Of a stretch of DNA of 64,000 nt, positions 36,173-46,024 are shown piece by piece. The position numbers were made by a program, and so were the translations under genes. The first letter of the stretch is position 1; each line of letters starts with the position of its first letter. The DNA is from Mesorhizobium mediterraneum. GTDB lineage: Bacteria > Pseudomonadota > Alphaproteobacteria > Rhizobiales > Rhizobiaceae. The notes under the pieces were generated by a model. That model was not told where the DNA came from. It saw only the letters and a list, made by a program, of their open reading frames with translations, and did no database searches. The DNA is taken from contig NZ_NPKI01000026.1 in NCBI RefSeq assembly GCF_002284565.1, positions 62,001-126,000 of the forward strand. Reading direction: 5' to 3'.

Positions 36173-37243
36173 ATGTCCAGTGTATCCATCCGGAAAATCA
36201 GGAAATCCTTCGCCGGTCTGACCGTCCTGGATTCGGTCGACATGGAGATCGCTCCCGGCGAATTCATTGTCATTTTAGGTCCCTCGGGGTGCGGAAAGTC
36301 GACCCTGCTCAACGTGATCGCCGGACTTGACGATTGCGAGTCCGGCCAGATCGTGATCGACGCAGTCGATGTCAGCGGCCTGGAGCCAAGCCAGCGGGGA
36401 CTGGCGATGGTGTTTCAATCCTATGCGCTTTTCCCTGCCATGACCGTGCGGCGCAATCTCTCCTTCGGCATGGAAGTCGCTGGCACGCCCAAGCCGACGA
36501 TCGTGCAAAAGGTAGACTGGGTGGCGAAGCTCCTGCAAATCGAGGCGCTGCTCGACCGCAAGCCGGGCCAGTTGTCAGGCGGTCAGCGCCAGCGGGTCGC
36601 GATCGGCCGAGCGCTCGTGCGCTCATCCAGCATCTGCCTTTTCGATGAGCCGCTGTCGAACCTCGATGCCAAGCTGCGCGCCGAGACGCGCGTCGAGCTC
36701 AAGCAACTGCACGAGACGCTGAAGTCCACCATGATCTATGTGACGCATGACCAGATCGAAGCCATGACAATGGCCGATCGCGTGGCCGTGATGCACAAGG
36801 GCAGGGTCGAGCAGTTCGCTCCTCCGCAGTCGATCTACGAGAAGCCGGCAAGCCTCTTCGTCGCCGGCTTCGTGGGATCGCCTGCCATGAATCTTCTTGA
36901 GGGCAGCCTGGACGGCGCGGGGCGCTTTCTGGTCGGCCAGCGCAGCATCGGCTCTTCCGCCTATCCTTTCGAAGATCCGTCAACCGCGGGCGAGGCGGTG
37001 CTCGGCATTCGGTGCGAGGACATCGACGTCGTCGAGCCGGGTTCGCCTGACAGCATTCCCGCCAAGCTCGCCTTCACCGAACTTCTGGGCGCCGATGCCC
37101 TCGGCTGGTTCGACTGCCTGGGCAAACGCATGAGCGTCAGGCTCGGCGTCGATGCCGCCCGCTCGATGCGCAAGGAGGTCGGCCTTCGGTTCGACATGGC
37201 GAAGGCTTCCTTCTTTTCAGCGTCGACCGAACGGCGGCTGTGA
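36173..37243 (+). CDS. Sugar ABC transporter ATP-binding protein (MalK/UgpC/MsmX type)
   Basis: A 356-residue ATPase: Walker A GPSGCGKST, signature LSGGQRQR, Walker B DEPLSNLD, switch His in MIYVTHDQ and a C-terminal regulatory (TOBE) domain. It completes the CUT1 importer. It starts 2 bp after the permease stop; the open frame upstream is an artefact of overlapping codons. Confidence 0.93.
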   Translation: MSSVSIRKIRKSFAGLTVLDSVDMEIAPGEFIVILGPSGCGKSTLLNVIAGLDDCESGQIVIDAVDVSGLEPSQRGLAMVFQSYALFPAMTVRRNLSFGMEVAGTPKPTIVQKVDWVAKLLQIEALLDRKPGQLSGGQRQRVAIGRALVRSSSICLFDEPLSNLDAKLRAETRVELKQLHETLKSTMIYVTHDQIEAMTMADRVAVMHKGRVEQFAPPQSIYEKPASLFVAGFVGSPAMNLLEGSLDGAGRFLVGQRSIGSSAYPFEDPSTAGEAVLGIRCEDIDVVEPGSPDSIPAKLAFTELLGADALGWFDCLGKRMSVRLGVDAARSMRKEVGLRFDMAKASFFSASTERRL

Positions 37244-37306
37244 GGAACACGAGAACTCAATCAACCGGCGGCACAAACGCCGCCGAGGCATCCATGGAGA
37301 CTTCGG

Positions 37307-39682
37307 TTGTCGTATGAAAAGCTGATGGATGGCGCGTTCGATGCGCTGATCGAAGAGATGACGGATGCGGAGAAGGTGTCGCTTGTTTCGGGCCACCGCA
37401 TGTGGAAGACGGCGGCGATCGAGCGTCTGGGCATCCCGCAGATCGTCATGACCGACGGCACCTACGGAGTGCGTTACTCCATCCCGCAGATCGATCAGGA
37501 TGAAGCCGGGGGCCAGGATTTCGCGGCGTTTCTCTCCGTCGTCGACCAGAAGGCCGATGACGTGCAGATTGCCTGGGGACAGGTCAGACCCGCGACCTGC
37601 TTTCCAAACGGATGCAGCATCGCCTGTTCGTGGGACACAGACCTTGCGCGTGGGTTGGGCGAGGCTCTCGCACGCGAATGCCAGGAATTTGGCGTTCATC
37701 TGCTGCTCGGACCGGGGATCAATATCCGTCGCACCCCGCTCGGCGGCCGTTCCTACGAATATTATTCCGAAGACCCGATCCTTACAGGGGATTTCGCGGC
37801 GGGCGTCATCGGCGGTCTGCAGGAGAACGGCGTCGGCGCGTCGTTAAAGCATTTCGCCTGCAACAATTCCGAAGTCGAGCGAACGACCATGGATTCCGTG
37901 GTCGAGGAACGCGCGCTGCGGGAAATATATTTCGGCGGCTTCGAGCGCGCGATCGCCAAAAGCAATCCCTGGACTGTCATGAGTTCCTACAATCGCTTGA
38001 ACGGCGTCCAAGCTGCCGAGAACCCTTGGCTCCTCGACGAGGTGTTGCGAGGGGAGTGGGGTTATGACGGCGTGGTTGTCTCCGATTGGCACGGCATCAA
38101 GGATCGACCCGCCTCGCTGGCGGCCGGCAACGACCTCGACATGCCGGAAAGCGAAACGCGCAAGGCCGACCTGCAGGAGGCGATCAAGGCGGGCAGGATA
38201 GACCGCGCCGTGCTCGACAAGGCCTGTGCACGCATGCTCGGTCTGATCCGGCGCGCCAAGCGCGGGGAAGCCCGGGGGCGGGTTTTCGATCGTGCCGAGC
38301 ATCATTCGCTGGCCCGCCGGATGGCGGCCGAATCCATCGTTCTGCTGAAAAACGAGGGCGCACTCCTGCCGATCTCGCCAGCGAAGGTGAAGCGTATTGC
38401 GATCGTGGGCGAGGGAGCCCGCACCCCCGTTATCCAGGGCTCCGGCTGCGCCACGACGCCACCGACCTCGGTGGACGTGCCGTTGGACGAAATCCGCAAA
38501 CTCGCCGGCGCCGATATCCAGATCGAAATCTTCCGGGGCACGAGCGGGATCGCCGAGGACCGCGAGACGCTGATTGTTGAAGCCGAGACGGGTGCCGCCG
38601 GGGCCGACGTCGTGATCGTGTTCGTCAATGTCGAGAGCGGCTATGACGGCGAGGGCTCCGACCGCCGCACGCTCGATCTCGCCCACGGCCATGACGAATT
38701 GATCGAACGGCTTGCCGCCGCCAATCCAAATCTGGTTGTCGTCATTGCCAGCCCCGACGCCGTTGTCATGCCGTGGATCGACAAGGTGCAGGCCGTGGTC
38801 GAAACCTTCTTTTCCGGTCAGGCCATGGGCGGCGGCCTCGCCGATATCCTGTTCGGCCGGGTTAACCCGTGCGGCAAGCTTACCACGACCTTCCCGAAAC
38901 GAATGGAGGACATGCCGGCCTATCTCACCTATCCGGGCGAGAATGGGCGCCACCTTTACAGCGAAGGCATCCATGTCGGCTATCGGTGGTACGATGCCCG
39001 CGACATCGAGCCGCTTTTTTCGTTCGGCTTCGGATTGAGTTTTACCGAGTTCGCCTACTCCGATCTCTCGCTGGACCGGTCGGAAATCCGGCGTGGTGAA
39101 CGCGTTTCCGCGAGCTTTACCGTTACCAACACCGGAGCGGTGGAAGGCAAGGAAATCTGCCAACTCTACGCCCGTTACGGCAAGCCCCGCCTCAAACGGC
39201 CAATCCGCGAACTGAAGGGCTTCTGCAAGGTTGCTCTGCGCTCCGGCGAAAGCCGCAGGGTCAGCATCGAGTTGACAGCGCAGGATCTCTGCGCCTTCGA
39301 CCCGGCGCGCGGAGACTGGACGCTCGATGGCGATACGATCGGGATCGAGGTCGGTTCGTCATCGAGGGATATCCGGCTGGTGGCGCCTCTGCGAACCATT
39401 TCTTCCATCTCGGAACATCGGCCCATCGAATGGGACACACAGCCGGTCTTCGTGCTTCGAAATCCGATCGCACGTCGAAAATTCGTCGCCTTTCTGCAAG
39501 GCCAGCTCGGCATCTCAGCGCAGGAGGCGGATACGATGCTGGAGCACTGCGCCAATTCCTTTTTCGGCATATTCACGACCTTCGACCGCCGGCTTCGCCG
39601 CAGTTTTCCGAAAGCCGACATCGAAAGACTGCTCTGCGAGATCAATGGCGAGACAGATGAGCGGGACTATCAAGCCGCGTAA
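37307..39682 (+). CDS. Glycoside hydrolase family 3 beta-glycosidase (second copy)
   Basis: A 791-residue paralog of the enzyme encoded at 30621, with the same domain order: GH3 N-domain with nucleophile Asp260 in VVSDWHG, GH3 C-domain, fibronectin-like domain and ~90-residue C-terminal extension (RRKFVAFLQGQLGISAQEAD). The start is a TTG six bases after TGGAGA; the next in-frame ATG is codon 7. No signal peptide. The pair brackets the transporter, suggesting two linkage or chain-length specificities for one imported glycan. They are clearly diverged, so this is not a recent duplication. Confidence 0.9.
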   Translation: MSYEKLMDGAFDALIEEMTDAEKVSLVSGHRMWKTAAIERLGIPQIVMTDGTYGVRYSIPQIDQDEAGGQDFAAFLSVVDQKADDVQIAWGQVRPATCFPNGCSIACSWDTDLARGLGEALARECQEFGVHLLLGPGINIRRTPLGGRSYEYYSEDPILTGDFAAGVIGGLQENGVGASLKHFACNNSEVERTTMDSVVEERALREIYFGGFERAIAKSNPWTVMSSYNRLNGVQAAENPWLLDEVLRGEWGYDGVVVSDWHGIKDRPASLAAGNDLDMPESETRKADLQEAIKAGRIDRAVLDKACARMLGLIRRAKRGEARGRVFDRAEHHSLARRMAAESIVLLKNEGALLPISPAKVKRIAIVGEGARTPVIQGSGCATTPPTSVDVPLDEIRKLAGADIQIEIFRGTSGIAEDRETLIVEAETGAAGADVVIVFVNVESGYDGEGSDRRTLDLAHGHDELIERLAAANPNLVVVIASPDAVVMPWIDKVQAVVETFFSGQAMGGGLADILFGRVNPCGKLTTTFPKRMEDMPAYLTYPGENGRHLYSEGIHVGYRWYDARDIEPLFSFGFGLSFTEFAYSDLSLDRSEIRRGERVSASFTVTNTGAVEGKEICQLYARYGKPRLKRPIRELKGFCKVALRSGESRRVSIELTAQDLCAFDPARGDWTLDGDTIGIEVGSSSRDIRLVAPLRTISSISEHRPIEWDTQPVFVLRNPIARRKFVAFLQGQLGISAQEADTMLEHCANSFFGIFTTFDRRLRRSFPKADIERLLCEINGETDERDYQAA

Positions 39683-39753
39683 GCTCTGCACGGGTGCTCC
39701 CCTGCCGCAACGACCCAATCGTCTTTGATCTCTATTGGTCAGTGCGCCGCTGA

Positions 39754-39882
39754 AAAGGTGGATCGTCGGAGTCGGGCGGACGTGCGGTCTACTGGGAATG
39801 GCTGGCGCCGGAAGAGCGGAAGGCTGTTGCGGCGATCAAGGCCGCCTTCGATCCGCTGGGCATCATGAATCCTGGCTGCCTA
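39754..39882 (+). pseudogene. Remnant: C-terminus of an FAD-linked oxidase (GlcD-like)
   Basis: A short reading frame with no start ends in LAPEERKAVAAIKAAFDPLGIMNPG, the hallmark C-terminus of the glycolate oxidase/D-lactate dehydrogenase (FAD_binding_4) family. Nothing upstream continues the protein: an in-frame TGA lies at 39751. It appears to be the leftover of a deleted gene next to a palindromic repeat. Confidence 0.55.
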
Positions 39883-39883
39883 A

Positions 39884-39985
39884 TGCATGTCGCGCAAAAG
39901 TGCGCAGCGGTTTTGCGATAACGACATGCATAAAAACAAGAACTTAAAGCGCGTCGCATGAATCCGTTCAAACGCGACGCGCTTT
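39884..39985. repeat. Double-palindrome intergenic repeat
   Basis: Two nested inverted repeats in ~100 bp: TGCATGTCG (39884) / CGACATGCA (39922-39930), enclosing CGCAAAA / TTTTGCG, and AAAGCGCGTCGC (39946) / GCGACGCGCTTT (39974-39985). The layout matches, from memory, a dispersed extragenic element frequent in Mesorhizobium genomes. From 39986 to 40393 no gene is visible. Confidence 0.6.
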
Positions 39986-40393
39986 AGTGTCCGGCTGATA
40001 TTTGTGCCGATTCCGCTCGACGGCACGATTCCCGGCAGCGTTGCAACGGGACCCTCTGCCGCGTCTGGTGGGCCGCGCTCACCCGTAGCGGGAGCAAATC
40101 GCGTACACAGCCGCCAGATAGGTGAGTGCAATCGTGACGTAGGAGACCGCGAGTTCGACTGCGATAGAGGTGATTTGAAACAGCATCACCGAGAAAGCCT
40201 TTGTTAACCCTAACTTATTAATACGCGCTAATTCTGACTCTTACCACCCCCCAGAACAAGATACGCAACTACTGTCGGCAGCTTTGCCGTTCAGCATGGG
40301 GACCACGCATTGTGCGCACGCTAGCACCTGCGCGGCGCGGCAGGCGCCAAGTCCGATGCGTGTATTTTCTAACGCCGAGACCAAAAGCGGCGT

Positions 40394-41995
40394 TTACTGG
40401 CCCAAGATCATGTCTGAAGCTCTCTGTCCGATCATCATACTGGGCGCATTGGTGTTGCCGCCGATCAACTTCGGCATGACAGACGCATCCGCGACCCGCA
40501 AGCCTGCGATGCCGCGCACCTTGAGCGTTGCCGGATCGACGACAGCCATCGCATCCGTCCCCATCTTGCAGGTTCCCACTGGGTGATAAACGGTCAGCGC
40601 TTCGGCGCGCAGATAGGCCAGGATTTCGTCGTCGCTACGCACATCCTTGCCCGGCAGCATCTCCCTGCCTCTGATCTCGTCGAACTCGGGTGCGGCAAAG
40701 ATTTGACGCGCAATCTTGATGCCTTCGACCAGCACCTTGGCGTCCTCCTCGTCGGAGAAGAACCGGTGATCGATCAAGACATCCCGGCTCGATGCATGGC
40801 CGGACAATTTGAGTTCGCCAACGCTTTTGGGCCTAAGGACGCAGGTGTGAATTGCGTACCCATGCCCATACTCCAGCAGTCTGCCGCGATGGCTGCGATA
40901 GCCGGGCACAAAGTGGAACTGAATGTCGGGAATGCCATCTGCGTACTTCGTCTTGGCAAAGCCGCCGGCCTCGACATAGTTCGTGCTGAGCATGCCCTTT
41001 CGGCCGACGAAATACTGAAAAGGCGCTGCTAACATGCGGGGGAGATTCAGCAGCGACAGGCCCAGCGTCTTGGTGCTTGAGGAGCGGACTGTGATCATGC
41101 CGTCCACATGGTCCTGCAGGTTCTTGCCCACTCCCGCCAGATTAAGGATCGGATCTATGCCGATCTCTCGGAGCTCGGCCGCCGGGCCGATCCCGGAAGC
41201 TAGCAAAATCTTCGGTGAGTTGATCGCGCCGGCCGAGAGCACGATCTCGCGGTTAGCAGATAGCGTCTTCTGCTCGCCCTGGTGCCGCACCCTTACGCCC
41301 GCTGCACGCGCCTCCGTTATTTTGAGGTCGATAACCTCGCATTCGCTCAGAACGGTGAGATTTTTGCGATCGAGCACCGGGCGCACGAAAGCGGTGAAAC
41401 TGCTGAAGCGCTGACCGCGATCTTGCGTGACATTGTATATCCCGAGGCCGAACTGGCTTTCGGCATTGAAATCGTTGTTGACAGGGAGGCCTGAATTGTT
41501 CCCGGCTTTGACGAACATCTTTGAAAGCACGTTCGGATCGCGTGGGCTGTCGACCAGCAGCTCTCCGCTTGTGCCGTGGTACTGGGGGTTTTGGCCAAGC
41601 AGATTGCGCTCGAGCTTCTTGAAGACGGGAAGCACGTCGCTATACGCCCAACCTGTGCAGCCGAGCCGCGACCACTCGTCATAATCTTGGGCGGCGCCCC
41701 TGATATAGACCATCGAGTTGATCGAGCTCGAACCGCCCAGCGCCTTGCCACGATTGACCGGAATCCTGCGGTTATCGAGGTGCGGCTGAGGCACGCCGAC
41801 AAAGCAATAGTCATAATTCGGATTGCCGTAGAGCGAGAGGATTCCCGCCGGCACTCTCACCCGCACGCTGTTGTCGCTTCCGCCGCCCTCGACGAGGCAG
41901 ACCCGCACGGATGGGTTCGCGCTCAGGCGATTGGCGAGGACGCAGCCTGCCGAACCTGCGCCAACCACGACATAATCATAAGTATCGGCCGACAT
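40394..41995 (-). CDS. GMC oxidoreductase (choline/alcohol dehydrogenase-like)
   Basis: A 533-residue FAD enzyme. The N-terminal dinucleotide-binding motif is VVVGAGSAGCVLANRL; GMC signature regions are GKALGGSSSINSMVYIRG and SAGAINSPKILLASGIGP; the catalytic His occurs in YHPVGTCKMG and the conserved Asn in GGNTNAPS. BetA-like enzymes pass electrons from alcohols to the respiratory chain. It ends a minus-strand cluster with a polyamine-type transporter, so its substrate is probably an amino-alcohol or related compound taken up by that system; the exact one is unknown. The ribosome-binding site is weak. Confidence 0.88.
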   Translation of the reverse strand: MSADTYDYVVVGAGSAGCVLANRLSANPSVRVCLVEGGGSDNSVRVRVPAGILSLYGNPNYDYCFVGVPQPHLDNRRIPVNRGKALGGSSSINSMVYIRGAAQDYDEWSRLGCTGWAYSDVLPVFKKLERNLLGQNPQYHGTSGELLVDSPRDPNVLSKMFVKAGNNSGLPVNNDFNAESQFGLGIYNVTQDRGQRFSSFTAFVRPVLDRKNLTVLSECEVIDLKITEARAAGVRVRHQGEQKTLSANREIVLSAGAINSPKILLASGIGPAAELREIGIDPILNLAGVGKNLQDHVDGMITVRSSSTKTLGLSLLNLPRMLAAPFQYFVGRKGMLSTNYVEAGGFAKTKYADGIPDIQFHFVPGYRSHRGRLLEYGHGYAIHTCVLRPKSVGELKLSGHASSRDVLIDHRFFSDEEDAKVLVEGIKIARQIFAAPEFDEIRGREMLPGKDVRSDDEILAYLRAEALTVYHPVGTCKMGTDAMAVVDPATLKVRGIAGLRVADASVMPKLIGGNTNAPSMMIGQRASDMILGQ

Positions 41996-42021
41996 TCACC
42001 GCGCCTTCAAAGAAAATGGAA

Positions 42022-42049
42022 CGGGCCGGAAATCTTGGTAACCGGCCCG
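42022..42049. terminator. Stem-loop between binding-protein gene and GMC gene
   Basis: Perfect 8-bp arms CGGGCCGG / CCGGCCCG with a 12-base loop, just after the PotD-like stop codon on the minus strand. An intercistronic hairpin, no T-run. Confidence 0.5.
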
Positions 42050-42055
42050 CCGACC

Positions 42056-43093
42056 TTACTGGAGGAGTTGCGTCCAGACTTTCGTGACAAGTTCCTGGGC
42101 TGCAGGCGAACACGCTTCGCCCATTTTCACCGGAACGGTTGGGAAAAGCTCGGGAGCGTTTTCCTTGGAGTAGAGCGCTTTCGTCTCGTCGATCTTCACC
42201 GGGGAGGAATGGCCGTAATAATTATACTCGTCCGTCGCGTTGTCGATCTCAGCCATAAAGTCGATGAACTTCTTGGCATTGTCGATATTGGCCGCACCCT
42301 TCGGCACGACATAGGAATCCAGCCAGCCGACCAGGCCTTCCTTAGGCATCGCGTACTCAACGTTGGCCTTGTCGTTGCGGCGAACGCGCATGGTATTGCC
42401 GTCCCACCAGAAGTGGGCGCCAACCTCGCCGCCACCGATCCGGTTCTCAATATTGTCGCTGGAGTAGGCAGCGACGTAAGGCTTCTGCGCTTGCAAGAGA
42501 TCCAGAACGCGCTTCATTTCCTGAGGATCTTCGCTGCAATATTTGATGCCGAGATAGTTCTGCGCAGCCGAAACGACTTCGTCAGGTTGCGCAAGGCTGG
42601 CGATTTTACCTCGCAGTTCGACCGGCGGCTCAAAATAGGTCTTCCAACTATCGACCGGACCCTTGTAGACGTCGCGGTTGACGGTGTAGCCGGCGTTGCC
42701 GAAGGCAAGCGGGATCGAATGATTGCCGGTCGGATCCCACCATGGCTTCTGCCATTCCGGCAGGATTTGCTGGTAGGCAGCCATGGAGCTGGCGCCAATG
42801 TCCTCGAGCAGTCCGCTGTCGATCATGATCTTCACGAAATGCTGCGAGGGCGTCACGATGTCGTAGCCGGAGGAGCCTGCCTGGAGCTTCGTCAGCAGAT
42901 CCTCATTAGACGAGAATGCATCGACGGTGACGTCGATACCCGTTTCCTTTTCGAATTTTGCGACGACGTCCGGAGCGATGGAGTCGGCCCAAGCGTAGAT
43001 CGAAAGCTTGCCTTCAGCATGAGCCGAGACGCTGAAGGCCAGTCCTAGCGCGCTGGCGACGACGAGTGATGTGACACGCGGATTTTTGAACAT
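42056..43093 (-). CDS. Polyamine-type ABC transporter binding protein (PotD/PotF family)
   Basis: A 345-residue periplasmic protein. Sec signal peptide residues 1-26 (ending SAHA), then GKLSIYAWADSIAPDVVAKFEKETG, the standard opening of PotD/PotF. The start at 43093 follows AAGGGGAA. It lies downstream of its ATPase and two permeases on the same strand. Putrescine or spermidine is the default ligand, but many rhizobial members bind other cations. Confidence 0.9.
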   Translation of the reverse strand: MFKNPRVTSLVVASALGLAFSVSAHAEGKLSIYAWADSIAPDVVAKFEKETGIDVTVDAFSSNEDLLTKLQAGSSGYDIVTPSQHFVKIMIDSGLLEDIGASSMAAYQQILPEWQKPWWDPTGNHSIPLAFGNAGYTVNRDVYKGPVDSWKTYFEPPVELRGKIASLAQPDEVVSAAQNYLGIKYCSEDPQEMKRVLDLLQAQKPYVAAYSSDNIENRIGGGEVGAHFWWDGNTMRVRRNDKANVEYAMPKEGLVGWLDSYVVPKGAANIDNAKKFIDFMAEIDNATDEYNYYGHSSPVKIDETKALYSKENAPELFPTVPVKMGEACSPAAQELVTKVWTQLLQ

Positions 43094-43196
43094 GTCGTTC
43101 CCCTTAATTTCTTGTTCTCCAAGGCAACGATAGCCCACATGCGCCAGCAATAAATTTGAATTCGCCGATGTGGTGGTTAGGTAAAAACTTGCTTCG

Positions 43197-43985
43197 CTAT
43201 CTCTGCCGCTGCAGCAGAAAAGCGACCGTCGCCAGCGCGATAGAGGCCAGCATTATCAATGTCGATATTGCGTTGAGCTGCGGCGACACGCCTTGCTTGA
43301 TCAGCGAGAAGACGTAAACGGGCAGAGTGGTCGCGCCGCCGGAATTCAAGAGATTGCTGGTGATGAAATCGTCCATCGAGATGACGAACGCAAGCATCGC
43401 GCCGCTGAGCACTCCCGGTAGAATGAGCGGCAGAGTTACGCGTCGGAAAGCGATCCATGCCGACGCGTAAAGATCGCGCGCGGCTTCTTCCAGATCAGCA
43501 TCCATGCCCTGCAGGCGGGCACGTATGGGCAGGAATGCGAACGGGATGCAGAAAGTCGTATGCGCGATGATCAGCTTTACGATGCCATTCGCGAGGCCGA
43601 TCTGGGAAAACAGGATCAGCGTGGCAACGGCAACGACAATTTCCGGCAGCAGCAGAGGCAGATTGACGACTGTCTCGGAAAGGCCGCGGAAACGAACGTC
43701 CCTTCCGCGCACGATTACCAATGCGGCCATTAGAGCCACGATTGTCGAGATCGTGGTAGCGATGACGGCGACGATGAGTGACACCTTCACGGCGGAAACC
43801 AGCGCTGAGTTGGATAGCGCCGCCGTATACCAATGAAGCGAAAAACCGCCCCAATTGGAAACGATGCGATTGGCGTTGAACGAGTAGAATACCACCACCG
43901 ATATGGGCAGATAGAGATAGACGAAGAAAAGCAGGCTGAAGAGCCCGAAACCGGGGTAGCGCCTGACATCGGAACCGTTTGTCAT
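43197..43985 (-). CDS. Polyamine-type ABC transporter permease (PotC/PotI family)
   Basis: A 262-residue permease with the EAA loop GMDADLEEAARDLYASAWIAF and six predicted helices. The start ATG at 43985 overlaps the upstream stop (ATGA). The open frame continues ~68 codons upstream, overlapping the other permease. The binding-protein gene follows after about 100 bp. Confidence 0.9.
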   Translation of the reverse strand: MTNGSDVRRYPGFGLFSLLFFVYLYLPISVVVFYSFNANRIVSNWGGFSLHWYTAALSNSALVSAVKVSLIVAVIATTISTIVALMAALVIVRGRDVRFRGLSETVVNLPLLLPEIVVAVATLILFSQIGLANGIVKLIIAHTTFCIPFAFLPIRARLQGMDADLEEAARDLYASAWIAFRRVTLPLILPGVLSGAMLAFVISMDDFITSNLLNSGGATTLPVYVFSLIKQGVSPQLNAISTLIMLASIALATVAFLLQRQR

Positions 43986-44881
43986 AGTGCGAGCTCCGTC
44001 GTTTCCCTCCGTACGGCCCGCAATCCTCTGGCAACAAGGAATATCAGAACTGCCGTCATCAGAACGATGGATATGGCAGCGCCCAACGGCCAATTGCGCG
44101 CCGCGCCGAATTGCAGTTGGATCAGATTTCCCATCATCATCGACTTGCCGCCGCCGAGCAGCGTCGGCTCCAGCACTGCGCCGAGGCACGGAACGAAGAC
44201 CAGAATAGCGCCAGCCAGCATTCCCGGCTGACAGAGAGGCAGGATGACACGGTGTAGCGTGATGAGGCGGCTTCCGTAAAGATCGTGCGATGCCTCGATA
44301 AGCGCCGGGTCGAGTTTCTCGATGGAGGCGAAAATCGGCAAAATCATCAGCGGGATGTAGCTGTAAACGAGGCCGATCAGCATGGCGGTGTCACCGAACA
44401 GCAAACTGTCCATATCATCGATCAACCCGAGCGCGCGCAACGTCTTTTCGATCACGCCTTCATTGCCGAGAATGATGATCCAGGAGTAGACGCGCACGAT
44501 CATCGAGACCCAGAACGGCAAGGTTACGAGATAGATCAGAGCGACCTTGAGCGACGGCTTTTGCAACGAGATGAAATGGGCGACCGGGAAGCTGAGGACC
44601 AAGCAGATCAGCGTCGTCCCGGCCGAAAGCAGGAGAGTTCTCGCAACGACGATCAGATATTGTGGATTAAATTCGAGCTCGCCCGCCCAGCCTTCATTGA
44701 ACAGTATCTGCTTGTAGGGTGCGGTGGTGAAAACATATTCGAAACCACCATACGGTCCACGGGTAGAGAACGAGACGAGAACGATGATGCCGACCGGTAT
44801 GATCAATGTGAGGAACATGATCAGATGCGTCGGCAAAAGCCCCAGCACGTTCCAGCCCGGGCTCTTGATATGCCGCGTCAT
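43982..44881 (-). CDS. Polyamine-type ABC transporter permease (PotB/PotH family)
   Basis: A 299-residue permease; EAA loop KLDPALIEASHDLYGSRLITL near residue 195, N-terminal helix LIMFLTLIIPVGIIVLV. Its start overlaps the ATPase stop by 4 bp, and its stop overlaps the next permease by 4 bp, so three genes are translationally coupled. Confidence 0.9.
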   Translation of the reverse strand: MTRHIKSPGWNVLGLLPTHLIMFLTLIIPVGIIVLVSFSTRGPYGGFEYVFTTAPYKQILFNEGWAGELEFNPQYLIVVARTLLLSAGTTLICLVLSFPVAHFISLQKPSLKVALIYLVTLPFWVSMIVRVYSWIIILGNEGVIEKTLRALGLIDDMDSLLFGDTAMLIGLVYSYIPLMILPIFASIEKLDPALIEASHDLYGSRLITLHRVILPLCQPGMLAGAILVFVPCLGAVLEPTLLGGGKSMMMGNLIQLQFGAARNWPLGAAISIVLMTAVLIFLVARGLRAVRRETTELAL

Positions 44882-45972
44882 GCACCGAGGATCCGCACGG
44901 ATTCGGCGGCAAAGCCGACTTTCACCGACTGCCCGATCTCGAACATCTGGCCGCGGCTGACACTGTTGCGCTTGGAAATGCGCAGCCTGATGCCGCCCGT
45001 TTCAACGAGATAGTATGTGTAGCCGCCGAGATAATTGGTGCCCATGATCGTGCCATCGACAGCTATCGGGTTGTCCTGGGCAGGCAGGCTGATTTTCTCC
45101 GGGCGTATCGACATGAAGGCCTTCTGGCCGGCGACTGCTTTCTTGTGAGAAGCCGTCAAGGTCATGCCGAGCTGCGTTGTCACGGTCGCCTGCTCGCCGT
45201 CGACGGCAATCACCTCGGCGTCGAGGAAATTGGTCTCGCCGATGAAGTCGGCGACGAAGCGGTTTGACGGCTCCTCGTAGATCGCGGCAGGCGTGCCAAG
45301 CTGCTGGATTTCGCCATCGCCGAGAACGCAGATGCGATCCGACAGGTCGAGAGCTTCTTCCTGGTCATGGGTGACGAAGACGAAGGTGATACCGGTCTTG
45401 CGCTGCAGGATGCGCAGCTCGTCGCGCATAGCCTGGCGTAGCTTCAGGTCGAGTGCCGAGAGGGGTTCGTCGAGCAAAAGGACTTCCGGTTCGGGCGCCA
45501 ATGCGCGGGCGAGCGCGACGCGCTGGCGCTGGCCGCCCGACAATTGCTGCGGCTTGCGCCCGGCAAATGCCTCCATATGGACCAGACGAAGCATGTCAGC
45601 GACGCGCGCATCGCGGCGGTCCTTTGACCAACCCAGGTTTTCAAGCCCGAAGCCGATGTTCTGTTCAACGCTCATGTGCGGAAACAGGGCGTAGCTCTGG
45701 AACACGGTGTTGACCCGCCGCTTATGCGGCGGCAGTCCCTGTATATTTGATCCGTGCAGGAAAATTTTCCCCGTCGTTGGCTGCTCGAAGCCGGCGATCA
45801 TGCGCAACAGCGTGGTCTTGCCGCAGCCGCTCGGGCCAAGCAGCGTAAAGAACTCATTGTCGTAGATGTCGAAGGAAACGGGCTTCAACGCCTGATAGGT
45901 GCCGAATACCTTGGACACGCCCTTGATCTCGACAGCCTTTCGAGGTGCGCGCAGGCAGGCCTCGTCATTCAT
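44878..45972 (-). CDS. Polyamine-type ABC transporter ATP-binding protein (PotA/PotG family)
   Basis: A 364-residue ATPase: Walker A GPSGCGKTT, signature LSGGQRQR, Walker B LLLLDEPLSALD, and a C-terminal TOBE domain. The start at 45972 (MNDEACLRAP) is preferred; the frame is open 36 codons further, over the stop of the type I binding-protein gene. Because that binding protein lies immediately upstream on the same strand, read-through between the two systems is possible across the hairpin at 46025. Confidence 0.9.
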   Translation of the reverse strand: MNDEACLRAPRKAVEIKGVSKVFGTYQALKPVSFDIYDNEFFTLLGPSGCGKTTLLRMIAGFEQPTTGKIFLHGSNIQGLPPHKRRVNTVFQSYALFPHMSVEQNIGFGLENLGWSKDRRDARVADMLRLVHMEAFAGRKPQQLSGGQRQRVALARALAPEPEVLLLDEPLSALDLKLRQAMRDELRILQRKTGITFVFVTHDQEEALDLSDRICVLGDGEIQQLGTPAAIYEEPSNRFVADFIGETNFLDAEVIAVDGEQATVTTQLGMTLTASHKKAVAGQKAFMSIRPEKISLPAQDNPIAVDGTIMGTNYLGGYTYYLVETGGIRLRISKRNSVSRGQMFEIGQSVKVGFAAESVRILGA

Positions 45973-46024
45973 GGTCTGGGCGCTCCGGTAAGTCTTTGCG
46001 AACTCGGGCGATGAAGGATTTTCA

